From positions 1-16,990 of the forward strand of contig JAKAFQ010000024.1 in the NCBI GenBank assembly GCA_021817875.1: DNA of 16,990 nt. The letters run 5' to 3'. How positions within the stretch are numbered: position 1 is the first letter of the stretch; each line of letters begins with the position of its first letter. This DNA comes from Pseudomonadota bacterium. GTDB taxonomy: Bacteria > Pseudomonadota > Gammaproteobacteria > Steroidobacterales > Steroidobacteraceae. Shown piece after piece: positions 1 through 9,824 of the stretch. The notes beneath the pieces were generated by a model. That model was not told where the DNA came from and did no database searches. It worked only from the letters and a program-made list of their open reading frames with translations. The translations under genes were made by a program, and so were the position numbers.

Positions 1-264
1 GGCCCGATCCGCCCCCGTCCCCTTGGCGATCGTGCGCGCCAAATCATGCGCGCTATCCTGTCACCCCGCCGGGCTCATCTTGACAAGCAGACCCGGGCTC
101 TTTTTGCCGAGCGCCGCAGCACTTGGCCTGAGTTTCAATTTCCAAGTGCGAATTAAACGCTTAAATCGGCATCTCTCGGCTTTTCAACATTCGGCGATCC
201 AAGACCGACGCTGACGGGAATTTCCGCGGTCGGCCAGAGGCAGCCACCAGTGCCACGATCGAAT

Positions 265-491
265 TCAGTAGAACGATGGCTTGTCGCCATCGGTGCCGGG
301 TTTGTCGATCCCCAGGTTGCCGTGCAGGTGCAGCGACGGACGGGCGATGATCTTGGTGATCAGGTCGGCAACGCGGCAACGCGACACGTCGGTGCCGTTG
401 ACGGTCTCGCCCTTCGCGGGCCTCACGCCCAGCTTGTGCCTCGTGCCGCAGGGCGCGAAGAGCAGCTTGATCGGCAAGCGGGTGTACCACT
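265..491 (-). other. Unidentified coding fragment, probably 5'-truncated
   Basis: A minus-strand frame runs about 74 codons from just after a stop near 488-490 to a TGA at 265-267. Nearly every codon ends in G or C, as in the intact genes here, which is the main reason to think it is or was coding. The peptide has a basic N-terminal half (LLFAPCGTRHKLG) and ends in DGDKPSFY. I do not recognise the family. The only in-frame starts are non-ATG (TTG at 477) without a Shine-Dalgarno, and an in-frame stop lies directly upstream, so it is more likely the C-terminal remnant of a longer gene than a complete small gene. It lies head-to-head with the TIG/propeller gene that begins at 506. Confidence 0.35.
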
Positions 492-505
492 AAGGCTCTG
501 CGCAG

Positions 506-2226
506 ATGCCCGCCTATACCGTAGCTGTTGGGCCTCCCGAGATCAGCTCCATAAGTCGTGCTTCCGTCCCGGCAGGAGCATCCGGATTCTTTCTCCGGAT
601 CACCGGCAGCGGCTTCACCGGCCAATCCGTAGTCGATTGGGACGGAAGTGCCAGACAGACCACGTATGTGAGCCCCACGGAATTGACCGCGCAGATTGGT
701 TCATTGGATGTTTCCACCGCCAGTGACGCAGCAGTTCAGGTCTCGACACCAGGGGATACCTTCGGCGCGATTTCGACTCCGGGCACCTTCGTGATTACCG
801 GTCTTTCCCCGACCAGCGTCACCACCGGCGGTGCCGGATTTACCCTGACCGTATTGGGTCAGGGCTTTACGACGTCCTCCACTGTGCAATGGAACGCCAC
901 TGCCAGAACCACAACGTACGTTTCCTCCACCGAGGCTCTCGCTCAGATCCAGGCCGCCGACATCGCCAGTGCCGGAACGGCATCTGTGACCGTCCAGACG
1001 GCGGGGAGCAGGTCATGGTCTTCCGGAAATGTGACCATCCTCCCTCCGTCGAAAGACGCCGTTGCGGTACAGATAAACCCGGAACACTCCGGCGCCATAG
1101 AATTAAACGTGACCCTGCCCGTCTCGAGCTCCTGGAGCACGGATGTCGGAGGTACGCCATCCTATGCGTTGATTGCTGACGGCAAAGTGTCCGTCACCGT
1201 TTCTGAAGGCGGTGATAGCGCGCTTGTGGCATTGGACGAGGCGACGGGCGCCGTGGTCTGGGGTCCGATCGCGATATCGGGTGACGCGGATGCTGCTTAC
1301 GATGCCGGCACCGTGTTTGTGGTCAGCGCCGCATCCGTGGGAGCCCCGCAAGTACAGGCTTATGACGCGGCCACAACTGGAACAGCCAAGTGGAACTCGG
1401 TGCTTGCCAGAGGTGGCGAATATGGCTTCGTTGGCCCACCGACGGCAGCGAATGGGTTCGTGTTTCAGACAACCAATGTGACCCAATATGCGCTGTCGGA
1501 GAGCAGCGGTGATGTACCATGGGCAGGCGGAGATGGCTTTCGCAGTCTTGCAGTGACCCTGAACGGAGTATACCTCGCGCCGGTCTGTTCCACGTTGGAC
1601 ACCAGGCCCGCCACGGCTGCAAATATATGGTTCACCGATGGAGGTTGTTCCGCCGGAGGCGGCGGGAGCACGCCCGTCGTGTCAGGCGGAGTCGTATATG
1701 CCCGGTCACGGACAGCACTGGAACGGTGACGGGCACGCGTTTCGACGCGCAAACCAGCAAAATCCTCGGCAACTACAGCGCTGACGTTCTTCCAGCAGTT
1801 GAGGGTCAGACGGGATATTTCCTGCAGGGAGGAACCCTGAGCGCGGTCGCACTCAGCACCAATACCGTGAACTGGACCTTCACCGGCGACGGGCAGTTGA
1901 CGACTTCACCGATCGTGGTCAACCAGTACGTGTTCATCGGCTCGTCATCCGGTAACGTATACGGCCTCGATACGACGACAAGCCAGGTTGCCTGGCAGGC
2001 AAACGTCGGAGCAGCCATTCCTTCAGGGTCAAATGGGGGTAGCCAAACACCTGTTTCCGGCCTCTCCGCAGGTGACGGGCTGCTGGTGATACCGGCGGGC
2101 GCGACACCGCCTGCCGACATCGGCCGGCCGCGGCGGGCCCGGCCAAATCCGCCGGGCTCAGCCGATCGGTATACTTGCACGCTTTGCTACTTTTCCACCA
2201 ATCTGGTACCTAGTGCTGGCACGTAG
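506..2226 (+). pseudogene. TIG/IPT-domain and PQQ-like beta-propeller protein, frameshifted
   Basis: The first frame (506-1729) has two TIG/IPT immunoglobulin-like repeats at residues about 11-97 and 98-178. Each shows the GSGF/GQGF turn, a VxW strand and TTYVS-(P/S)TE-x-x-AQI. A PQQ-like propeller follows from about residue 205 with repeats such as LVALDEATGAVVWG. The frame ends early at 1729, while the same propeller continues in the +1 frame from about 1701 (VTDSTGTVTG, then QYVFIGSSSGNVYGLD) to 2226. Restoring one G at about 1701 (GCC CGG GTC ACG) rejoins the two frames. Such proteins are normally exported and bind or display at the cell surface. No signal peptide precedes the first TIG domain, and no good Shine-Dalgarno precedes 506, so the 5' end may also be lost. 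After LLVIPAG (about 2100) the sequence becomes proline/arginine-rich and unlike the family. The domain calls are firm; whether the frameshift is real or a sequencing error is open. Confidence 0.75.
2137..2157. repeat. Inverted repeat, 7-bp stem
   Basis: GCCCGGC and GCCGGGC form a perfect 7-bp stem around a 7-base loop. It lies in the stretch where the propeller reading frame stops resembling its family. No T-run follows, so it is not a canonical intrinsic terminator. It could be chance in GC-rich DNA. Confidence 0.35.
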
Positions 2227-2237
2227 TTTTCGGCACC

Positions 2238-2257
2238 CGTACCGCTGAGGCGGTACG
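2238..2257. repeat. Inverted repeat upstream of methyltransferase
   Basis: CGTACCGC and GCGGTACG form a perfect 8-bp stem with a TGAG loop. It sits just after the stop of the propeller frame and ends 23 bases before the GTG at 2281. No T-tract follows. It could be a weak terminator-like hairpin for the upstream gene, an operator for the methyltransferase, or an RNA leader hairpin. The sequence does not decide between these. Confidence 0.45.
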
Positions 2258-2280
2258 CGCCACATATTGTCTCACGAACA

Positions 2281-3264
2281 GTGGATCAACCTTCTCAAAT
2301 GACGAAACGACGCAAGAACAGGTCACGACTGGCCTCAATCGTGACGACGCCGCTATTGGATTTCCTGCTTCTACCGCTCGTATTGCCTGCCGCCCTGATT
2401 TTGAAATCCGTTCGAAGGATGGGTCTGCACCGGCTGCGGCTGTGTCGCGCAACCCTGATCAAAATCGGCGTCCTGCCACTGAAAAAGCACTACTACGAGC
2501 CGTTCATTGATGCACGGGATCTGAGATTTCCACTTGAGTCGGAGAGAAGCCTCCCAGGAATCGATTGGAACGTTCCCGAGCAACTCGCACTGCTCGACAG
2601 CCTGCGTCACCGGGACGAGCTGCGACAGGTCGTGGCTCCCGAGCGTGGCAAAGCGCCGTTCTCTGTCGACAACGGAACCTTCGAGCGCGGCGACGCGGAA
2701 TTTCTCTACCAGATGATTCGCGCAAACAGGCCGCGCCGTTTCATTGAAATCGGCAGCGGCAATTCTACGCTCATCGCCAGGGAGGCGCTAAATCGCAATG
2801 GCGGAGCCATGCACATATGCATCGAGCCCTTCGAGGCCCCATGGCTCGAGACGCTGGGGCCGACGGTCATTCGGCAAAAGGTCGAAGAGGTGGACAAGAA
2901 TATCTTCCATGAACTTGAGGCCGGGGACATCCTGTTCATCGATTCGTCTCACGTGATTCGACCTCAGGGAGACGTCCTGACCGAATACCTGGAGATTCTT
3001 CCGATTTTGAAGGCCGGCGTCATCGTCCACATCCACGATATCCTCTCGCCCAGGGACTATCATAAGGGCTGGCTGCTTGAGAGAATGTGGCTGTGGAACG
3101 AACAATATCTGCTCGAGGCCTTCCTCACGCACAATCGCAACTGGAAGATCATTGCGGCGCTCAACCTGCTGAAACATCAGCACTTTGACGCGTTGGCGAA
3201 AGTCTGCCCCTTCCTGACTCCAGACTGCGAACCTCAATCGTTTTACATCCAGAGGGTGGAGTAA
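2281..3264 (+). CDS. Membrane-anchored class I SAM-dependent methyltransferase (Methyltransf_24-like)
   Basis: The product is predicted to transfer a methyl group from S-adenosylmethionine to an unknown acceptor. Seen in the sequence: a basic N-terminus, one hydrophobic segment at residues about 22-42 that probably anchors it to the inner membrane, SAM motif I FIEIGSGNST (154-163), an acidic ribose-binding position in CIEPFE (E182), motif II-like DILFIDSSHV (216-225) and a HIHDI strand (250-254). This arrangement is typical of Methyltransf_24 proteins, often found near polysaccharide or secondary-metabolite genes; no such genes are visible here. The start is either GTG 2281 or the in-frame ATG at 2299. 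Neither has a clear Shine-Dalgarno, and both keep the membrane segment. It stands alone, behind an inverted repeat at 2238-2257. Substrate unknown. Confidence 0.8.
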   Translation: MDQPSQMTKRRKNRSRLASIVTTPLLDFLLLPLVLPAALILKSVRRMGLHRLRLCRATLIKIGVLPLKKHYYEPFIDARDLRFPLESERSLPGIDWNVPEQLALLDSLRHRDELRQVVAPERGKAPFSVDNGTFERGDAEFLYQMIRANRPRRFIEIGSGNSTLIAREALNRNGGAMHICIEPFEAPWLETLGPTVIRQKVEEVDKNIFHELEAGDILFIDSSHVIRPQGDVLTEYLEILPILKAGVIVHIHDILSPRDYHKGWLLERMWLWNEQYLLEAFLTHNRNWKIIAALNLLKHQHFDALAKVCPFLTPDCEPQSFYIQRVE

Positions 3265-3462
3265 TGGCTGGCGCTGACCTTCTTTTGGGGCGACGGAGCA
3301 CTTCACCGCACGTCGGGAGTTTCGCGCCAGTCACCGGGGAGCGCGGCAGCGATCGTGACGCAGGAGTCACACGGGATGGCCGGATCCCTGCCACCCTTGC
3401 AGTCACCTGTACATCGAAGCGCGCATGATCACGGGACTGCCGTCGATGCGAGGACCACGCAG

Positions 3463-3855
3463 ATGATCGATCATTTCTCTGATCACGCAGCCAACGAACG
3501 AACCTTTCTCGCCTGGGTGCGCACGGCGATTGCGGTGATGGCATTCGGTTTCCTGGTTGCGAAGTTCAATCTATTTCTGAAAATTGCGGCCCGATCCCTG
3601 GCGGCCGCCCATGCGCGCAGCGTCGCGGTTCCCGGTGGCGGGTTCGGCGACGTGGCCGGACTGATATTGATCATCGCCGGCACCGCCATGGTGGCGATGG
3701 CAGCGGTGCGGTTTGTCCGCACCACGCAGGCGATCGACTCCCCGGATCGCCGGTCCGACGGTCCGCGGATGGACCTTGCCCTGTCGGCGCTCATGGTGGT
3801 TCTGGGAATTGCGCTTGCGGTATACGTCTCCCACGCTCTGCTTGCGCAGTCGTAA
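3463..3855 (+). CDS. DUF202 / YidH-family inner membrane protein
   Basis: A 130-residue membrane protein of unknown biochemical role. The N-terminus carries the family signature, [19 protein letters not shown] at residues about 10-28. The first of three hydrophobic segments begins there; the other two lie around residues 65-85 and 105-125. A polar loop with an arginine pair and aspartates joins segments two and three. I chose ATG 3463 because GAGGA at 3450-3454 is eight bases upstream and the resulting length fits YidH-like proteins. An in-frame GTG at 3355 would add 36 residues with no resemblance to the family. It is monocistronic by spacing: about 200 bases follow the methyltransferase stop and a minus-strand remnant lies downstream. 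Confidence 0.85.
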   Translation: MIDHFSDHAANERTFLAWVRTAIAVMAFGFLVAKFNLFLKIAARSLAAAHARSVAVPGGGFGDVAGLILIIAGTAMVAMAAVRFVRTTQAIDSPDRRSDGPRMDLALSALMVVLGIALAVYVSHALLAQS

Positions 3856-3987
3856 GCATTCCACGGCTTCTGCAGTATCGAAGGGCCACATGGAAAATGC
3901 CCCGTCGACTTATCTGGTCACGATCTGATCGGCTTTTCGGCCGGTCGGGTGTGGTTCCTGAGGACGCAGATTCCGGACGTAAGGCGC

Positions 3988-4479
3988 TCAGCCGGGGGCA
4001 CCATTCCCACAGCGGGACGCACGTCGTCGACGCCCGTATTGGATACACCGGTGTCGACGCGCAACCGCGCTCGTGAGCGGCACCGAGGCGCAGCCGGGCA
4101 CGACGACCTCCGCGTGATCGTCACGGACGGCCACTGCGGACTCACCCGTCAACGCGTCCTGGAGCCTGTCCGGATCCGCGCCGATTTCGAGCACCGTGAC
4201 GTGCAGGGAGGTCTGGCACGGTCCAAGCACGGAAATCGACACCACGTCGCGGCAGGCGTGCAGACCCGGATTCCCCATGCAGTCGATGATGACGGCGTCT
4301 GCACCTCGGCGCTGCGCATCGAGCGTCTTGCGGATCGTTCCGGGAACACTCAGCGCCTCGTGGAATTCCGATTCGATGGATGCCGGATCTGCCGAAATCA
4401 ATGCGTGCGACACATGCAGGTCGACGCGCTCGAACGGTCGGACTTCATAGCGCGGGCGAGCACGCATGTCCGTCTCCAA
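3988..4479 (-). pseudogene. Degenerate Asp/Glu (hydantoin) racemase remnant
   Basis: The translated frame contains recognisable blocks of the two-cysteine Asp/Glu/hydantoin racemase family: VSHALISADPASIESEF, then DAVIIDCMGNPGLHA with the first catalytic cysteine (Cys67 counted from 4479), LGPCQTS, then EIGADPDRL and AEVVVPGC with the second cysteine (Cys130). Intact relatives have an N-terminal INPNT-type strand, absent here. They also have some 40 residues, including a FSVVTVL-like strand, between the QTS-H block and the EIGADP block. Here those blocks are fused directly near 4197, so the core looks internally deleted. After about residue 140 the sequence turns arginine-rich and loses homology. 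The only start is TTG 4479 or ATG 4467, without a Shine-Dalgarno. Such enzymes interconvert amino-acid or hydantoin enantiomers in the cytoplasm; this copy is very unlikely to be active. The family call comes from remembered motifs. Confidence 0.7.
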
Positions 4480-4661
4480 GCATCGCTGGCGCGTCTCCCG
4501 ATTTCCACCAGTTGCCGGGCGCTTGCGAGCGCAGCATCGGCCCGGACACGCCGCGCCGCTTCGGTCTCATCTCCACGGCATGGAGACCGGCGCCGCAAGC
4601 AACCCAGGCGCTGAAACAAGCGGCGGCAGCCCGATTGGAATGGGAAACCGGGGCGATGGTC

Positions 4662-6999
<2,338 letters not shown>

Positions 7000-7213
7000 C
7001 TTCTCGGGGCAGGGACCGCAGGGTCTGACAGCCAGGCACCTTCAGCCGATTTGGCCTGCAGCCCGCCGGTGTCGACGCCGCCGTCTCCGTAGCGGATTCC
7101 GAGCCCCGGTGCCCGCCCGCAGTCGAGCGCATGGTTACAGGCAGCGGAAACACCGGCCGGTGCGCCATGGTCGGGAATCACCTGAGCGAGGCCTGCGCAG
7201 GCTTCCCGGAACA

Positions 7214-8581
7214 CTACGTTTCGATCACGGTCTTGCCCGCGGCCGTCGCGGCTACGGCCTTGGCTTCGGCGCGAGTGTCCTTGCGGTCGACGAGAAATCC
7301 CGGCAGGAAAAACACGAAGGGCAGCGCAATCAGGGATACCGCGCCATTGGCGATCGCCATCGTACTGAAGTGAAGGTGGTACATGTCCATCGCCTTCGAG
7401 CCGATCCAGTCGGCACCGAACAACGACAGATTGCGGACACTGACCATCAGTGAGAAGCCGAGTGCCTCGCTGCCTTCCGGAGTGGCGCGCATGTACAGGT
7501 CCGTCAAAGACATGTCCGCCGCCGCCCAGCCCAGCCCCCACAAGCTCTCGATGACGTACGCCTGGCCCATGGAATCGTAAAAGGCATAACACATCTGCGC
7601 GAGGGCGCCGGCGAGAATGCACCAGAAGAGCAGCCGGCGCAGGGTCCAGCGCTTGGCCGCAAACGTGCCGTAAAGCGTCGCCGTCGCCATCGCGAAGATG
7701 CCGTTCAGAAAGAACATCAGCCCCTGTTGCTCGGTGCTCATGTGCAGCACGTTCTGCTGCCTGTAGAACAACGCGGTCTGGATGCCCGGCGCGAAATAAA
7801 AGAGGAAGCTGAAACAGGCCGCGACCCACATCGTCTTTGCCCTGACGATCTTCTTGAGCTGCTTGCGGGCATCGCCGAGCAGCTTCCGCGAATCGACCTG
7901 GACACGCTTTTCCTTGAGAAAAAAGATTGCCGCCGGTATGGGCAGGAACATGATGGCCGCGCTGGCCGCGCCGGTCCATCCGAAGGCCACGCCGGCCAGA
8001 ATTCCGCCGAGCGGCCCGCCGACGACACCCGCCGTCTGGTAGGCGATCTGGAAGATGGAAGCGAATCCCCCCGACGCCTGCAGCGCCTGCGCCTTCTCCG
8101 TCATGTAGCCACCGACGGCGGTGCTGGTCATCACCATGAATGCGTTGATGGCAATGCACATCTCCAACAGAGGGGTGTACCGGTGCGGCGTATAGATGAG
8201 CGCGATGAAGCTCGCGACCGACAGCGCAGCCCCGGCCACGATGTAGCTCTTGCGACGCGTACCGAAAAGCGCGAACGCATCGGTGAAGATCCCGAAGAAC
8301 GGCTTGAGGTACCAGGCGATGCCGAGCCAGAAAAAAAACGCCGCGGTAGCGGCTTTGGTTTCGTGGAGGTCGTTTTTGAGGAGATTTTTGAGCGGAATCA
8401 GCCCAATGGCGTTCTGCTGGCTGAGGGTGACCGCCATGATTCCGAAAAACACCACGAGGAACGCGTAAAAGAGTTCGCGCTTGCCCGGGGTGGGATTCGC
8501 GGCCGGGTCGCCGCGAACGTCTGCCTGCGTGAGTCGCGTATCCGTCGCCGTCTTGCCGCTGCCATCACAGTCGCCGTTCAC
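7214..8581 (-). CDS. MFS transporter of the BT1 / folate-biopterin transporter type
   Basis: A 455-residue inner membrane permease with about 12 hydrophobic segments and a cytoplasmic N-terminal tail of about 35 residues. The segment LHETKAATAAFFFWLGIAWYL, followed by KPFFGIFTDAFALFGTRRKSY, is the BT1-like signature region: substrate-site helix, then KP-x-x-G-x-x-x-D before a basic loop. A long basic loop in the middle (DARKQLKKIVRAKTMW) separates the two halves. The family in other organisms moves folates, pterins or related anions; bacterial members are mostly uncharacterised, so the substrate is unknown. AmpG-like or general MFS_1 assignment is the alternative. GTG 8581 is a well-supported start: GGAGGT (plus-strand 8586-8591) lies four bases upstream. 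It is convergent with katG, and no terminator hairpin with a T-run was seen in the 214 bases between them. Confidence 0.85.
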   Translation of the reverse strand: MNGDCDGSGKTATDTRLTQADVRGDPAANPTPGKRELFYAFLVVFFGIMAVTLSQQNAIGLIPLKNLLKNDLHETKAATAAFFFWLGIAWYLKPFFGIFTDAFALFGTRRKSYIVAGAALSVASFIALIYTPHRYTPLLEMCIAINAFMVMTSTAVGGYMTEKAQALQASGGFASIFQIAYQTAGVVGGPLGGILAGVAFGWTGAASAAIMFLPIPAAIFFLKEKRVQVDSRKLLGDARKQLKKIVRAKTMWVAACFSFLFYFAPGIQTALFYRQQNVLHMSTEQQGLMFFLNGIFAMATATLYGTFAAKRWTLRRLLFWCILAGALAQMCYAFYDSMGQAYVIESLWGLGWAAADMSLTDLYMRATPEGSEALGFSLMVSVRNLSLFGADWIGSKAMDMYHLHFSTMAIANGAVSLIALPFVFFLPGFLVDRKDTRAEAKAVAATAAGKTVIET

Positions 8582-9004
8582 CTGAACCTCCGCCCGCCTG
8601 AGCCATCATGCAGCCGAATATCCCGCTCGAGTGCTCCCTGACTCGCATGCCCATTGCCTGGCCACGCTGGCCGGAGGCAGACCTGCAGGCACCCTTTGAC
8701 CAGATCGAATCCGGTCCGATCGTGCGAGCTGCACCCGGAGATCGGGTCTGACGCCGGTCGGCGCCTTCGGGTGATACGTCTGGAATCTTAATTGATGCAA
8801 CGACCGTGGGCAACGCCGTCCTGACCGACCAGACCGGCGCATTGGTGCGTGTTCCCGGTTGAACACTGGAACGTATCCCGATCGGCAATACGCCGCTCTC
8901 AACGCGACACCGCGCCACGCACGAGAGGCGCAGCGGACCCGACGCCCGATGAACTGCGGCGCGTTCCCGGGCCCCGAAATCATCGTGCGCGAGCGCGCCG
9001 GCTA
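8582..9004. other. Gap of about 420 bases without a confident gene
   Basis: This holds the upstream region and Shine-Dalgarno of the BT1 transporter on its left side, and the region downstream of the methyltransferase stop on its right. A 47-codon plus-strand frame (ATG 8608 to TGA 8749-8751, protein-like stretch PIAWPRWPEADLQAPFDQIE) is the only small frame with reasonable codon bias. It has no Shine-Dalgarno and I do not recognise it. Minus-strand frames here have mixed third positions and look non-coding. Confidence 0.3.
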
Positions 9005-9634
9005 TCAGCGTCGCCTCAGAAGGGTGTACACGAACGACTGTTCCGCCCCAGCCGGCGTGCGGTGCCGTTCAGTGCGCTGCCGCACAAGTGCGAATGCCGG
9101 TGCGAATATTGCGGCGATGTCTTCCGCGGACCGTCGCGCGACGGGCAGGTCACTGCATCGTTTGGGTCCGTCCGGCGCGAATCCGGCGATCAGCGCATGC
9201 CCGCCGACGCTGAGCGCCGCCGCCGCCGCCTGCGCATATCGCGCCGCGTCGGCAGGGTCGGTTAGAAAGTGCATCACGGCCCGGTCGTGCCAGAAATCAA
9301 AGCCTGCCTGCGGCAGCGACAGTCCCAACACATCTCCCACGTACCAGGTGACGACTTGCGCGCGTTCGCCCAACCGATTCCGGGCCTGCGCGAGCGCCTC
9401 TTCGGACACATCCAGAACCGTCACGGCGCGCACGCCAAGATCCAGCATGGCGTCGACCAGTGTCGAGGCACCGCCGCCCACGTCGATGAGCCGTGAAGCG
9501 GCCGAAAGTCCGGCGGCAGTGAGCAGTTCCAGAGACAGGACCAACCGAGGCTGATACCAGCTCACCGATTCGGGACTCCTGCTCCGGTAGACGTTCTGCC
9601 AATGGCTTGCGCGGTCATTGCCTTCCTGCGTCAC
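9005..9634 (-). CDS. Class I SAM-dependent methyltransferase (Methyltransf_25/11 type)
   Basis: A 209-residue soluble methyltransferase. It shows HWQNVYRSRSPESVSWYQP near the N-terminus, a pattern common to a family of small bacterial methyltransferases. SAM motif I is LIDVGGGAST (49-58), an acidic ribose-binding residue lies in VTVLDVS (D75), D101 is in YVGDVLGL, and FDFWHDRAVMHFL (112-124) corresponds to motif II. The C-terminal half (GGHALIAGFAPDGPKRCSDLPV) matches this family, whose substrates (metalloid, thiol or small molecule) are not settled. The GTG start at 9634 has GGAG nine bases upstream. It is followed downstream by a 420-base gap and preceded by 190 bases separating it from the hybrid kinase on the same strand, so co-transcription with the kinase is possible but unsupported. 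Confidence 0.88.
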   Translation of the reverse strand: MTQEGNDRASHWQNVYRSRSPESVSWYQPRLVLSLELLTAAGLSAASRLIDVGGGASTLVDAMLDLGVRAVTVLDVSEEALAQARNRLGERAQVVTWYVGDVLGLSLPQAGFDFWHDRAVMHFLTDPADAARYAQAAAAALSVGGHALIAGFAPDGPKRCSDLPVARRSAEDIAAIFAPAFALVRQRTERHRTPAGAEQSFVYTLLRRR

Positions 9635-9824
9635 GTGGCCACACTCCGAAACGTCGCCGATGTCGGCACGGGCTCGATCCGCTGACAGGCAGACACCGAG
9701 GCGCGCGGCCGGCGAACGTCCACGGCCGCTCCTCTGGCGGGCCCCGAAGGCGTGTATCGGCGGCTTTCGCCGAGACCGCCCTCCAACCAGGGGGACAGCT
9801 CGCCCGGCTGGCGATGGGCGCGAG

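Noticed and set aside
161..625. 154-codon minus-strand frame
   Set aside because: It overlaps the TIG-domain start on the other strand, is arginine-rich with no family resemblance, and competes with the better codon-biased frame at 265-491.
3355..3370. GTGAC-N6-GTCAC inverted repeat
   Set aside because: Only a 5-bp stem, and it lies about 100 bases before the preferred DUF202 start; likely chance.
7000..7213. Bidirectional terminator expected between katG and the convergent transporter
   Set aside because: No stem-loop followed by a T-run could be found on either strand, so no terminator is annotated.
7727..8641. 304-codon plus-strand frame
   Set aside because: Antisense shadow of the transporter; charged low-complexity composition and no domain.
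8608..8751. 47-codon plus-strand small ORF
   Set aside because: Protein-like composition, but no ribosome binding site or family match; kept only as a remark in the gap entry.
9759..9780. GC-rich hairpin downstream of the hybrid kinase
   Set aside because: Short alternative stems with no T-tract; such structures are common by chance at this GC content.
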